A stretch of 64,000 nt of DNA from GCA-2748575 sp965222725 (GTDB lineage Bacteria; Pseudomonadota; Gammaproteobacteria; Pseudomonadales; Ketobacteraceae), in NCBI GenBank assembly GCA_965222725.1, contig OZ244969.1, forward strand, positions 1,054,001-1,118,000, read 5' to 3'. Shown here piece after piece: positions 19,771 to 28,303 of the stretch. Within the stretch, counting starts at the first letter, position 1. Each line of letters begins with the position of its first letter. The notes under the pieces were generated by a model. That model made no database searches. It saw only the letters and a program-made list of their open reading frames with translations, and had not been told where the DNA came from. Position numbers and translations under genes: made by a program.

Positions 19771-20436
19771 TTAGCGTACGTAGGGATAGCGAAGGGCGAA
19801 ATAACCGACGACTTCCCAACCGTGTTTTACCTTGTACACCACCCGCCCCAAAAATACGTCCGGCACTATTTCCACGATCTCATCCCGGACTTTCGGAAGA
19901 ATCAGTGGGTTCTTGAAGGATGGTTCATCGTAAGTAATCGCACGAACCTGCAGATGGGGGGCTACCGGAGAAGTGTCAACGCGATGATGGAAATCGAATC
20001 CCAGCAATTCCTTGCCTTGTTTGTGCAGTTTGTAGTGGGGCATGGCCAGTATGGCAGGGATAAGCGTAGAGGACGTAACCCGGTTGTAACCTGTACCGGT
20101 TTCGCGGTTAAAGGTTTTGCCAGTCCAGCCTATGCGCCCCAGGAGCTGGCCAAGTGCAACGGCATTGTTCAGTGTCCGCATCAGGAAAGAACCATGCAGG
20201 TTCATCACCATGCCTTCGGTGTCGCCATGGGGGGCTTCGGCGGCCCCATTACCCTGGGCAAACAACCAGGGCAAGCGATGGAACTGGGATTTATGCTGGA
20301 GTTCCTTCAGTAACTCCCAGGCGTTCTCCTTGGCCAGATCAGGGTTGGTCCTGGCTTGAGCCCTTAAGTTGTTCAGTCGTTGCTCGTCTGACAGGGGCGC
20401 CGGAACCGTGGAGGCCTGTTTTAGCGTAGCCTGCAT
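19771..20436 (-). CDS. Unrecognised 221-residue protein, first gene of the SDR operon
   Basis: Soluble-looking protein with no signal peptide or membrane helix. A helical N-terminus (QRLNNLRAQARTNP) is followed by a mixed region with LLGRIGWTGKTFNRETGTGYNR and a C-terminal beta-rich part ending FLGRVVYK...GYFALRYPYV. The GWTGKTF segment and the closing strand are faintly like GXWXG/DUF4334 lipid-binding-type proteins, but this is too weak to assign. A good Shine-Dalgarno (AGGAG, 8 bases before the ATG) marks the start. It leads the operon directly behind the palindromic TetR operator, so it is probably the most strongly regulated product. It may bind or process the same substrate as the two SDRs. 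Confidence 0.75.
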   Translation of the reverse strand: MQATLKQASTVPAPLSDEQRLNNLRAQARTNPDLAKENAWELLKELQHKSQFHRLPWLFAQGNGAAEAPHGDTEGMVMNLHGSFLMRTLNNAVALGQLLGRIGWTGKTFNRETGTGYNRVTSSTLIPAILAMPHYKLHKQGKELLGFDFHHRVDTSPVAPHLQVRAITYDEPSFKNPLILPKVRDEIVEIVPDVFLGRVVYKVKHGWEVVGYFALRYPYVR

Positions 20437-20468
20437 ATCATTACTCCTGTTGGTGTTTAGCTGCTTAT

Positions 20469-20506
20469 AATCTATAGTTGGTACAGAGCTGTACCAACTA
20501 TAGATT
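20469..20506. promoter_or_regulatory. Palindromic operator between SDR operon and tetR
   Basis: Perfect inverted repeat: 18-base arms (20469-20486 and 20489-20506) separated by two bases, with core TTGGTACAG/CTGTACCAA. It lies in the 154-base divergent region between the unknown/SDR operon (ATG at 20436) and the TetR gene (ATG at 20591). A TATAAT overlaps its left edge (20466-20471) in the plus direction. TetR-family proteins bind such palindromes and commonly repress both divergent promoters. The site is seen directly; the protein-site pairing is inferred from position. Confidence 0.8.
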
Positions 20507-20590
20507 CAGCTGCGCTGGCCTGTCAATGCTTGCTCGACGGAATTTTATGCTGCTACCATAATTGTTTGATTCAACGGGAAATTTTAACCA

Positions 20591-21286
20591 ATGACCTACC
20601 CTACTCGCCCTTTTCAGGGGCAATCAGCAGAGTCTCGGGTGCATGCCCGGCGCCAACAGTTGTTGAGTAAGGCCTATGAGATGATTGCCGCTGAGGGTTG
20701 GCGTAACCTGTCCATTCAAAAACTTTGTACCGAGGCAGGACTCAACAAACGCTACTTCTATGAAAGCTTCGACAGTCTTGATTCATTGGCCGCAGCGCTG
20801 GTGAATGATCTTGCTGATGAACTGATTGGTGTAGGTCAGAATGCAGCGCAGAGCGGCTGGCAAGAGGGCCTGGACACTTCAGCGCTTGCCCGCTATGTCC
20901 TTGATTGCTGCATCAGCTGGATGGTGGATGAGCCGGCACGAACACGACTACTCTTTTCAACGGCATCCGAAAATCCTCAGGCCCTTGCCCAGCGTAAGCT
21001 GGTTATCCGAAAAATGGCGCAGGTGCTGTCTGCCTTCAGCATTCAGTACCACCAGGCGGGCAGGCCACTGTCCATTGCTCATGTCGGTTCTGCCTTTCTG
21101 ATTGGCGGAACAATCGAAGCGGTAATGACATGGCTGGACGAAGACGTTGCGGTCAGTCGGGAAGAGTTTATTGAGGATATCGCTGGTTTCTGGGTTGCCG
21201 TAGGCGATAGTGCCATTTCGCTTGCGCGTAGCCGTGGTATTACACCTGCCGCGTCGCCAGATGCTGACCCGGCTTCAGATAGTTGA
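20591..21286 (+). CDS. TetR-family transcriptional regulator
   Basis: Regulator of 231 residues. The N-terminal helix-turn-helix is typical: RRQQLLSKAYEMIAAEGWRNLS then IQKLCTEAGLNKRYFYESFDSLDSLAAALV. The C-terminal all-helical part (about 80-210) is the ligand and dimerisation domain and is divergent, as usual. It is transcribed divergently from the three-gene SDR operon with a near-perfect palindrome between them, so it probably represses that operon and itself until it binds a small hydrophobic ligand. The ligand is unknown. Confidence 0.9.
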   Translation: MTYPTRPFQGQSAESRVHARRQQLLSKAYEMIAAEGWRNLSIQKLCTEAGLNKRYFYESFDSLDSLAAALVNDLADELIGVGQNAAQSGWQEGLDTSALARYVLDCCISWMVDEPARTRLLFSTASENPQALAQRKLVIRKMAQVLSAFSIQYHQAGRPLSIAHVGSAFLIGGTIEAVMTWLDEDVAVSREEFIEDIAGFWVAVGDSAISLARSRGITPAASPDADPASDS

Positions 21287-21497
21287 AGTCCCGACGGAAT
21301 CTGCCGCTTTCTCGCCAAGCACTTCTACTTCATCGAATCTCCCTGTTGGGTTCATCGCGCATGGCGTTCCCTTAAGTCAATCCTGACTCCCGGACACACC
21401 CCGTTTGTACAATACCGCTAATTAACCTGGCGATAAGCTGAAGAGTGCACAACGGTCCACGGAGAATATCTTTTTGGACATCGGGTCAGGAGTAAAA

Positions 21498-22283
21498 ATG
21501 AGTTCAACCGTGCTCTCGGGTTTAATGTCCGTGGTATCCGTTTTAATCATAGCTATTTATAGCGCAACAGCCTGGGCGGATCTTCCCGCCCGCCTGGTTT
21601 TTGGCGCAGCCGAGTGGTGCCCCTACACCTGTAGCCAGATTGCAGAAGGTAAATCCAGGCAGGGTATTGTCGGGCGATATGTGACTGAGTTGTTGAACAG
21701 GAAGGGTGTCAATCTGGAAATAAGGTTTCTACCCTGGAAACGGGCTGTAAGAAGTGCTGAAGAGGGCAAGCTCGATGGACTGATTACGGTAGTGCCCAGC
21801 GAAGTGGACAGATTACTGATAACGAATGTTCCCACTATTTACCACAAGGTATGCTTGTATACGCGTTTTGAGGAAAACTGGAAATACGCAAGCCCGGACA
21901 GCCTCCAGAATCGAAAACTGGGTGCCGTTGAAGGGTATGGCTATGGAGATTTCATTAACCGCCACATCATGTCTTCGGATGTATTGCTGATCAACGGAGA
22001 TAACCTCATAGTGCGATTGCACAATCTATTGTTGCAGAAAAGAATAGATATGTTTGTGTCGAATGATCATGTATACAGGTTTGCAGCACTTCATGCCAGG
22101 CTGAATACAGAAGCCATACAAAGAGTTCATTGTTTTGAAAGTACGCCCCTGTTCCTGGCAGTTCGCCCGGGTCAGATATGGAGCCAGGGCTTACTCGAAT
22201 TATTTAATAAATCGCTCACAAACCCCGGCAACATTGAAAGGCTTAAAGAAATTAAAACGGAATTTCTGGAGAGTTTTTATTAG
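21498..22283 (+). CDS. Periplasmic solute-binding protein, family 3 type
   Basis: Secreted protein of 261 residues resembling the SBP_bac_3 (amino-acid type) fold: signal peptide ending near ...TAWA, then LVFGAAEWCPYTC at the first strand, GIVGRYVTELLNRKGV, FLPWKRAVRSAEEGKLDGLI and a hinge around LGAVEGYGYGDF. The pattern WKRA...G.LDG is common in solitary homologues of transporter-binding proteins. I took the ATG at 21498, preceded by AGGAG with 6-base spacing, over the upstream TTG at 21474. No permease or ATPase genes are adjacent, so it may work as a sensor component or with a transporter elsewhere. It converges on the sigma-factor gene with only 12 bases between. Confidence 0.82.
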   Translation: MSSTVLSGLMSVVSVLIIAIYSATAWADLPARLVFGAAEWCPYTCSQIAEGKSRQGIVGRYVTELLNRKGVNLEIRFLPWKRAVRSAEEGKLDGLITVVPSEVDRLLITNVPTIYHKVCLYTRFEENWKYASPDSLQNRKLGAVEGYGYGDFINRHIMSSDVLLINGDNLIVRLHNLLLQKRIDMFVSNDHVYRFAALHARLNTEAIQRVHCFESTPLFLAVRPGQIWSQGLLELFNKSLTNPGNIERLKEIKTEFLESFY

Positions 22284-22295
22284 CCATAGCTGCAG

Positions 22296-23171
22296 TTAAG
22301 GCATCGCCAGTTTATGTTTTAAGTGCTCCAGCTTATGGGGATTCCGCTGTACAAAAACCCTGTGTATCAAATCCCCTTTCAACTCCACTACAAACACCGA
22401 CACCAGTTCCTCATTCCTGAAGATGGCCAGACCGCTGTCGCCATTCACTTCAATCCACTGTACTCGCGTGGGATCGGTATTGGTTTTAATTATATGTGTG
22501 AATACCTGAAATATTCGTTCAGCCCCTTCCAGAGGAATAATGGCCGCGGACACCACCCCGCCGCCGTCGGTGTAGGCTATGGAATCCGTGGTCAGCAGTG
22601 CCCGGGTTTTATCAATATCACCGGATATCAAGGCCTCCATCAACTGCATCAGGGCGGCTTGTTGCCGACTGTGGTTATCTTGCCCGGCAGATTCTGTTGA
22701 TATCCCCTGCAGGCGTTTTTTTGCCCGGCTCAGCAGCTGCCGGCTGTTGGCAACATCAATAGCCAGTGCCTGGCCAATGTCAGTGTGAGACAGGCCAAAG
22801 GCTTCTTTAAGTACAAACACAGCCCGTTCCTGGGCAGACAGTTGTTCCAGTAACATCATAAATGCAAAGGAAAGATCATCCAGTCTTTCCAGCAATGCGC
22901 CGGGGCCCGGTTCTGTTAACAGGGGCTCCGGCAACCAGGGCCCTTTATAGGATTTCGTCTGGGCCTGTCTTTCCCTGAGTGCGTCTATGGCTAACCGGGT
23001 TACCATGGTGGTTAGGTAAGCTGCCGGATTATCGATATCCGCCAGTATCATTTTGTGCCACTTCAGCCAGGCTTCCTGAATAACATCTTCAGAATCTGAA
23101 ACCGATCCCAGCATACGATAGGCAATATCAAACAGGCGGTGTCGGTGTTGATTAAACAGTGAAAGGTGCAT
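22296..23171 (-). CDS. ECF41-type sigma factor with SnoaL-like C-terminal domain
   Basis: RNA polymerase sigma factor of 291 residues. Region 2 (FDIAYRMLGSVSDSEDVIQEAWLKW) and region 4 (LSAQERAVFVLKEAFGLSHTDIG) are clear. The linker WLPEP, the DGGG motif (YTDGGGVVSA) and a C-terminal NPHKL close to NPDKL are the marks of group ECF41, whose SnoaL-like extension controls sigma activity without a separate anti-sigma factor. It lies 8 bases downstream of an SdhC-like membrane protein gene, which should be its partner. ECF41 factors usually sit beside a carboxymuconolactone decarboxylase, oxidoreductase or epimerase, so this neighbour is unusual. It probably transcribes its own operon from the promoter at 23933-23959. 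Confidence 0.92.
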   Translation of the reverse strand: MHLSLFNQHRHRLFDIAYRMLGSVSDSEDVIQEAWLKWHKMILADIDNPAAYLTTMVTRLAIDALRERQAQTKSYKGPWLPEPLLTEPGPGALLERLDDLSFAFMMLLEQLSAQERAVFVLKEAFGLSHTDIGQALAIDVANSRQLLSRAKKRLQGISTESAGQDNHSRQQAALMQLMEALISGDIDKTRALLTTDSIAYTDGGGVVSAAIIPLEGAERIFQVFTHIIKTNTDPTRVQWIEVNGDSGLAIFRNEELVSVFVVELKGDLIHRVFVQRNPHKLEHLKHKLAMP

Positions 23172-23179
23172 GGCTTTAG

Positions 23180-23884
23180 TTATTCCCTGGCAAAATCAAT
23201 CGTGAGCATGGATCCGTAGGCTCTGGCGTAGTCATTGTCCGTGGGGTCCGGAATGCTGAACAGCTGCCCGTCAAAACTCAGCAAGACAATCATTGCCCAG
23301 AGTGAACCCGTTACCAGTAGGCCCTTCTTTACAGCGTCTGAACGCAGTTGCCGTGGCAGCCCAATTCTGGTGCCTACCATGCTGATACCGTTCCATGCAT
23401 GATACAACCCTGCCAACAACAACAGAAAATAATAAGGATAAAAAAAGGCAGGCATCCACCAGAGTGCAAAACTGACCCCTTCAAAGCCGGGAGCGGCATC
23501 CATCAACAATCCTATGCCCCGGGTGGCAGCAACATGAATGAATATGATGGACAGCAGAATAAAGCCCGCCCAGGTATTGAACCGCTGCAACACACTCTGG
23601 CGCCGTCGGCCTCGCCTTTTGTAAAGTACAACACCGGCAATGGCATGCACAATCAGGGGTAGTACCACAAACGTCAGCTCAAAGGCCGGGTGGTGGTAAA
23701 CACCGCGCAGCAGGCTCTGGTAGTGGTTGTAGGTTTCGTAGCCGAAGGGTGCAATCAAAGTATTGCTGATATGCAGTATCAGGAAGATAAAGAACAGACT
23801 GCCGGATACTGCCTGGGCTTTTACCAACTGTGCGCTGGAAAGCCTGAAACCTGAGGAGTTTGGGGTTGCAAGTGTTTGTGTCAT
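23180..23884 (-). CDS. SdhC/FrdC-like cytochrome b membrane protein
   Basis: Membrane protein of 234 residues with about five helices (SLFFIFLILHISNTL, FELTFVVLPLIVHAIAG, WAGFILLSIIFIHVAA, ALWWMPAFFYPYYFLLLLAG, GLLVTGSLWAMIVLL). Histidines lie within or next to helices 1-4 (LHISN, IVHAIAG, FIHVAA, YHAWNG), the layout of haem-b subunits of single-chain succinate dehydrogenase/fumarate reductase anchors. No flavin or iron-sulphur subunits are adjacent. The ORF can be extended to an ATG at 23950, but that would put the start inside the predicted promoter, so the ATG at 23884 (MTQTLATPN) is preferred. Co-transcription with the ECF41 sigma gene suggests a redox- or respiration-linked signal, which is inference. 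Confidence 0.78.
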   Translation of the reverse strand: MTQTLATPNSSGFRLSSAQLVKAQAVSGSLFFIFLILHISNTLIAPFGYETYNHYQSLLRGVYHHPAFELTFVVLPLIVHAIAGVVLYKRRGRRRQSVLQRFNTWAGFILLSIIFIHVAATRGIGLLMDAAPGFEGVSFALWWMPAFFYPYYFLLLLAGLYHAWNGISMVGTRIGLPRQLRSDAVKKGLLVTGSLWAMIVLLSFDGQLFSIPDPTDNDYARAYGSMLTIDFARE

Positions 23885-23932
23885 GGTTCTATCCGTTTTG
23901 GTTCCGTCCGATTTGGTTGCGTTTACTGATAT

Positions 23933-23959
23933 GACGGAGCAGTGCGCCAAAACGTGACA
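23933..23959 (-). promoter_or_regulatory. ECF41-type promoter for the SdhC-like/sigma operon
   Basis: On the minus strand, TGTCACG (23959-23953) is followed by exactly 16 bases and then CGTC (23936-23933). The known ECF41 promoter consensus is TGTCACA, 16 bases, CGTC. The site sits about 50 bases before the ATG at 23884, the right place for autoregulation by the sigma factor encoded two genes downstream. One base of the -35 element differs from the consensus. Confidence 0.75.
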
Positions 23960-24147
23960 GGAAAATCGGAATCTTTAACCTTTGGTGGTTTGTCTCAGAC
24001 CGTCCCGGTGAATGGAACATTCTGTTTCATTTTTGGCGTTAGACCCCCAATACCCCCGGCGTTATAGTCTGGACGTTAGTTTCAGCAGGTAAAACGATTG
24101 CATCTTGCAGGGGTACAGCTTCTCCCTGCGTCGTCAGGGTTGGCCAT

Positions 24148-25299
24148 ATGGATCAAGAAAAATCAACACTGTCTCCCAACACGCACTGGACACTGTACCG
24201 TTCAAAGATCTCCTATTTCAGTGGCAAGCTGGAGGCCTATCTCAAGTATAAGGAGATTCCCTTTACGCGATCCGAAGTGGACCGCCGTACTTTCAACACC
24301 ATCTACACCCATACCGGCGTAAAAAAAATGCCTGCTATGGAATCAGACAATGGTTTGTGGCTATTTGATACCACGCCCACTATTGCCTGGCTGGAAGCAC
24401 AGTATCAAGGAGTACCTGTGTTGCCAGACGATCCGGCGCTGGCTTTTGTTGCCCTGTTGATTGAAGACTATGGGGACGAATGGTTGTGGCGCCCTGCCAT
24501 GTGGTGGCGTTGGATGCCCATGGGTAGCCGGCGCGCACTGGGCTGGATTATTGGCTCCGAAATCATTGAGGAGCGATTGGCCCGGCAGGCGGGCTGGCTG
24601 TTTGCCCAGCGGCAACTGCGCGAATGGTTGTGGGATGATGGCGTTAGCAAAGCCAACGAGCATCAGGTGCGGGATATGCTGTATCGCGAGTTTGAGTTTC
24701 TGGAACCACTGCTGGATGAGCAGCCTTTTATTCTGGGCAGCCACCCCAGTGTGGCAGACTACGGTTATTTTGGTTCCATGTTCCGCCACTTCGGCAATGA
24801 CCCGGATTCGGCGGAAGTGATGCGCATGCAAGCTCCCAATACCTATGAATGGGTGGCGCGACTATGGAATGCCCGTCAGCAAAAGCTGGGTAGTCAGCCG
24901 CAATGGCTTTGGCCACAGGCGGATTGCTGGCAGCCCCTGCTTGACCGGATTGCTAACGATTACCTTCCCTATCTGCAGCAGAACGCACGGGCCTATAAAG
25001 AGAACAAAACGCGCTTTGATTTTGTGGGCAAGAGCCTGCAGTTTCCCCACACCAAAACCACGCATTACCGGGTGTGGTGTTTCGACGTGTTGCAGCGCAA
25101 ATTCGCGGAACTGAGTTCGTCGGACCAGCAAAAAGTGGAGGCCCTGTTTGAACCTGTGGGTGGCCTGGATGATCTTCAGTGGAAAAAGCCGATCGATTCG
25201 GGCATGGATGACCTGTATCGCCTGCCGGTAAAACCCGGTGCCAGGCCCGGATTCAAATCCCGGTTGAGCGTTATGCTGGGTGGCCAGCCTCGAAACTGA
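24148..25299 (+). CDS. Glutathione S-transferase-like protein with long C-terminus
   Basis: Protein of 383 residues. The N-terminal thioredoxin-like GST domain (about 14-95) has LYRSKISYFSGKLEAYLKYKEIPF, VKKMPAMES with the cis-Pro, and FDTTPTIAWLEAQY, the glutathione-contact segment. A helical GST C-terminal domain follows (LLDEQPFILGSHPSVADYGYF, the conserved N-capping/D region). About 120 further residues extend beyond a normal GST. It would be a cytosolic conjugating or binding protein, but no catalytic Ser/Tyr/Cys is certain. It is transcribed away from the ECF41 operon and converges on the next gene. Homologues of this long form are uncharacterised as far as I know. Confidence 0.82.
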   Translation: MDQEKSTLSPNTHWTLYRSKISYFSGKLEAYLKYKEIPFTRSEVDRRTFNTIYTHTGVKKMPAMESDNGLWLFDTTPTIAWLEAQYQGVPVLPDDPALAFVALLIEDYGDEWLWRPAMWWRWMPMGSRRALGWIIGSEIIEERLARQAGWLFAQRQLREWLWDDGVSKANEHQVRDMLYREFEFLEPLLDEQPFILGSHPSVADYGYFGSMFRHFGNDPDSAEVMRMQAPNTYEWVARLWNARQQKLGSQPQWLWPQADCWQPLLDRIANDYLPYLQQNARAYKENKTRFDFVGKSLQFPHTKTTHYRVWCFDVLQRKFAELSSSDQQKVEALFEPVGGLDDLQWKKPIDSGMDDLYRLPVKPGARPGFKSRLSVMLGGQPRN

Positions 25300-25326
25300 T
25301 AGCTGGTCGCTTCGCTTTAAAGCGCT

Positions 25327-26067
25327 TTAGTAGGCCTGGTCTTCATACTGTTGGTACAACGTCTTCAGCTCGCCGCTGGCATGGAGTTTTTCCATTCGTT
25401 GATCCCAGATGGCTGCCAGCCGGCGGCCTTTCTCATTATCTCTGAAAACCAGATAGTATTTTGGCCCGCTGATGACGTCCGCTGCCATGGTCAGCCGATC
25501 AGTTAGCGCAAGCTTCTTAATGACTTCCCGGGTGGTATTGCGATAGCCGATAACAAAATCAACCCGGCCGCGGTTCAGCATGTTCAGGCCTTCTTTCAGG
25601 CGATTGAATTCAACTTTGATAATATCCGCTGTAATCACGCCGTACTTGTCAAACTCGTAACCCCGCTGCCAGGCCACCCGTTTGCCGTTGAGCTGTTCCT
25701 GGCCTTTCCACTGATCGAGGGCTCCTTTAACGTAAATCACGCTGATCAGATCCTTGCCGATATGCCATTTGGGCACCACCACCTGATCGCTGGCGTAGGC
25801 AGCGGCAACGGCGTCATAAGGGGAATCGGGATCCTGCTTCAGGCTGGTTTCGCAGCGTTTGAAAGGTGTGTACCACACCTTGATTTGTACATTCGCAGGG
25901 GGAAAGACCTTGCGCCACAGATCGTGATACAGGCCTTTGCCATCCTTTTCAGTGTAAAGCGCCCATTCCGGGGTACAGATATGAATGGTCAGCGGGTTTT
26001 CCGGCGCCTGGGCCCGGGCCAGCGGCGAGAATACGAAAAGCAGGGCCCAGGCTAGGTATTTCAGCAT
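25327..26067 (-). CDS. Periplasmic solute-binding protein, family 3 type
   Basis: Secreted protein of 246 residues with signal peptide MLKYLAWALLFVFSPLARA. The body follows the SBP_bac_3 plan: TIHICTPEWALYTEKDGKGLYHDLWRKVF, VWYTPFKRCETSLKQDPDSPYDAV, LNGKRVAWQRGYEFDKYG at the hinge, and LNRGRVDFVIGYRNTTRE. The ATG at 26067 has GGTGG 5 bases upstream and is preferred to the GTG at 26076. Like the paralogue at 21498 it has no transporter genes beside it. The two share the fold but differ strongly in sequence, so they are not a recent duplication. Confidence 0.82.
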   Translation of the reverse strand: MLKYLAWALLFVFSPLARAQAPENPLTIHICTPEWALYTEKDGKGLYHDLWRKVFPPANVQIKVWYTPFKRCETSLKQDPDSPYDAVAAAYASDQVVVPKWHIGKDLISVIYVKGALDQWKGQEQLNGKRVAWQRGYEFDKYGVITADIIKVEFNRLKEGLNMLNRGRVDFVIGYRNTTREVIKKLALTDRLTMAADVISGPKYYLVFRDNEKGRRLAAIWDQRMEKLHASGELKTLYQQYEDQAY

Positions 26068-26076
26068 TGGTTCCAC

Positions 26077-26535
26077 CGGTTGTAGAGGAAAGTATTCTGG
26101 TTACAGCTGCAATAGTAAGCACTAACTTTTGTCTGTCGGTACGGCCAACTTACCAAACACAGCAATAATTATCATACTGTTACAGTTTCCTGAATATTTA
26201 GTATACAAGTGATTTCAGGTTCTGCGACCGATACTATAACTGTTTGTTTTTATTAAATATATTTGCTTGTTGACTGGGCTGCCGCGGCAATCCGCAGTCA
26301 CCTTCAGAGACGAATGCTTAAAGTTTATTTACCAAGCATCAACAATTTCGTCTCCATCTGACATTGCAATATTGGATTACCCAAATATACCCACACTCAA
26401 ACCCATACTAAAGTATCAGTCGTGACTGGTCAGTGCTCGACAGTCATCTTCGCCTGAATATAATGCGCCCCGACTTGGGTAACCCAATTGTTGCCCCCGT
26501 GCTTTTTGTCGTTAATTTTTTTCGGAGTGCCTTAT
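26077..26535. other. AT-rich divergent intergenic region
   Basis: No gene seen. The 460 bases separate the minus-strand binding protein from the plus-strand phospholipase-like gene and are clearly richer in A/T than the flanks. AGACGAA (26309-26315) can pair with TTCGTCT (26347-26353), with TGCTT/AAGCA inside. GGAG at 26524-26527 is the Shine-Dalgarno of the phospholipase gene. The promoters of both genes must lie here, but I could not choose -35/-10 elements with confidence. Confidence 0.5.
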
Positions 26536-28248
26536 ATGTCGTTTCACCGGAAAGTATCTGCGGGCCTGAGTGCATGTGCCGCGCTGCTTATTTCTACCGT
26601 TCCTGTTTCCTCTCACGCCTTCACCCAGATTGGTGGTGGCGGTGCCATCCCCATGGGCCACGAATGGCTGACCCGTACCTCGGTGCTGGAACTGCTGGAA
26701 GCGGATCACGTGATCAGCCCCGATCCGTACGATCCCCGTTATGCCTGGCAAACTGATGGCCTGGCAAAAAATCTGGACCTTTCCGGTGCCCAGGCAGAAA
26801 TCGCCCGCATTAAAAGTGTTCCCCGCAGCAATGCGCAATATGAACCCCGCTACGATGACGTTTTTGCCGCTATTCTGGGCGAGCGCTGGGTGGATACCGC
26901 CGGCTTTAACGTGGTGAAATCCACCGTGGGTAAAATTGATTGCTTTAACGCCGTGGCCCAGGAACCTGCCGACGTGCAGCAGGACCACTTTATGCGCCGT
27001 TATGATGATATCGGCGGCCAGGGTGGTGTGGATGCAGCCCTGCGTTCTCAGCAACGTTTTATCAATCACTTCGTGAACGCCGCCATGGCGGAAGAAAAAA
27101 GCATGAAGATCTGGGACGGCGGCACTTACTCCGAGCAGGAAAAAATCGATCATAACTATTTTCTGTTTGGCCGTGCGGTTCACCTGTTCCAGGATTCCTT
27201 CAGTCCGGAACACACCGTGCGTTTGCCGGAAGACAACTATGAAAAAATCCGACAGGTAAAAGCCTACCTGTGTTCCGAAGGTGCCGAGCAACACACCCAC
27301 GCCAGCCAGGACGCCATCAGTTTCAGCAGTGGTGATGTGATCTGGAAAGAAAACACCCGCCTGGATGCCGGCTGGAGCACCTACAAAATCAGCCGCATGA
27401 AACCGGTTGCCGTAGTGGCGCTGGAAGCCAGCAAGGATCTGTGGGCTGCCTTTATCCGCACCATGGCGGTATCCCGCGATCAGCGCGAAGCCGTTGCCCG
27501 TCAGGAAGCCCAGACCCTGGTGAACAACTGGCTGAGCTTTGATGAACAGGAAATGCTGCACTGGTACGAAGACGAAACTCATCGTGATCACACCTATGTT
27601 CTGGCCCCTGATGAGCACGGCACCGGCATGAGCCTGCGGGATTGCATGATTGGTCTGGGTGTTGAATCCGGCAGTCAGGCTGAGCGTGTTGCCGAGCTGG
27701 AACATCAGCGTCGTGTGTGTCTGTTTAATGTGGAATCCGTTGCAGGTTACAGCGATCTGAACGATGAGTACCTGGATATTCCCTATAACTGGCAATGGCG
27801 CTCCACCCAATGGTTAACCCCGGGTGACAACTGGCAGATTCCACAACTGCCTGCCGACTCAGGTACCCAAGTCGTGATCCGTAATTCCGACAATGGCGAT
27901 GCCCTGGTAGCTCCGGAAGGTCTGGAACATAACTCACCCGTGTATTCCAAATCCGGTGACGCCGTGGAATTTATTCTGGTGGGCGACAAGGAAAACGGCG
28001 CTTACTTCCGCGCCAAAAATGATGCGGACCTGTTCCTGAGCTACACCTATTATTCCGGTAAATCCGTGCTCTATAACTCACCCAATCAGGCGGCTTACCG
28101 CGTGCGCCCGGTGGGTAACCTGTGGACTATCGAGAATACTTACTGGAATGACTTCCTGTGGTACTACTGGTGGAACGACCGCACGTATGTAAGCGGTTAC
28201 GGGGATGAAGACGAATCCCATTCCCAGTGGATTATTGATGGGTTGTAA
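26536..28248 (+). CDS. Secreted zinc-dependent phospholipase C-like protein
   Basis: Protein of 570 residues with a signal peptide (cleavage near PVSSHA). Candidate metal ligands follow the zinc-dependent phospholipase C pattern: GHEWLTR (H42), QQDHFMRR (D150, H151), DHNYFLFGRAVHLFQDSFSPEHT (H216, D220, H226) and H253/H255. The HxxxDxxxxxH run is the diagnostic element. Residues about 380-570 form a second, Trp/Tyr-rich beta domain (WRSTQWLTPGDNW, TQVVIRNSDNGDALVAP, NDFLWYYWWNDRTYV) that may bind ligand or membrane. It probably hydrolyses phospholipids outside the cell. The ATG at 26536 is supported by GGAG 8 bases upstream. It ends in a strong terminator. Confidence 0.75.
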   Translation: MSFHRKVSAGLSACAALLISTVPVSSHAFTQIGGGGAIPMGHEWLTRTSVLELLEADHVISPDPYDPRYAWQTDGLAKNLDLSGAQAEIARIKSVPRSNAQYEPRYDDVFAAILGERWVDTAGFNVVKSTVGKIDCFNAVAQEPADVQQDHFMRRYDDIGGQGGVDAALRSQQRFINHFVNAAMAEEKSMKIWDGGTYSEQEKIDHNYFLFGRAVHLFQDSFSPEHTVRLPEDNYEKIRQVKAYLCSEGAEQHTHASQDAISFSSGDVIWKENTRLDAGWSTYKISRMKPVAVVALEASKDLWAAFIRTMAVSRDQREAVARQEAQTLVNNWLSFDEQEMLHWYEDETHRDHTYVLAPDEHGTGMSLRDCMIGLGVESGSQAERVAELEHQRRVCLFNVESVAGYSDLNDEYLDIPYNWQWRSTQWLTPGDNWQIPQLPADSGTQVVIRNSDNGDALVAPEGLEHNSPVYSKSGDAVEFILVGDKENGAYFRAKNDADLFLSYTYYSGKSVLYNSPNQAAYRVRPVGNLWTIENTYWNDFLWYYWWNDRTYVSGYGDEDESHSQWIIDGL

Positions 28249-28271
28249 ATTCTGGCTCTGAGTCAGATCGA

Positions 28272-28303
28272 GGGGGTTACCGTAACGGTAGCCCCCTTTT
28301 TTT
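28272..28303 (+). terminator. Rho-independent terminator after the phospholipase-like gene
   Basis: Stem GGGGG...CCCCC closed by TACCG/CGGTA around a TAA loop, followed by a run of seven T (about 28297-28303). It sits 24 bases after the stop codon at 28248. Confidence 0.9.

Noticed and set aside
19720..20313. 197-codon plus-strand frame opposite the unrecognised SDR-operon gene
   Set aside because: The minus-strand frame has a good Shine-Dalgarno, short operon spacing and a regulated promoter; the plus frame has none of these.
23885..23950. N-terminal extension of the SdhC-like protein from the ATG at 23950
   Set aside because: The extension would begin inside the ECF41-type promoter, upstream of any transcript from it, and has no family similarity.
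26512..27810. 432-codon open frame on the minus strand opposite the phospholipase-like gene
   Set aside because: The plus-strand protein has a signal peptide, metal-site motifs, a Shine-Dalgarno and a terminator. The opposite frame has no family motif and a biased His/Ile/Gly content typical of an antisense shadow.
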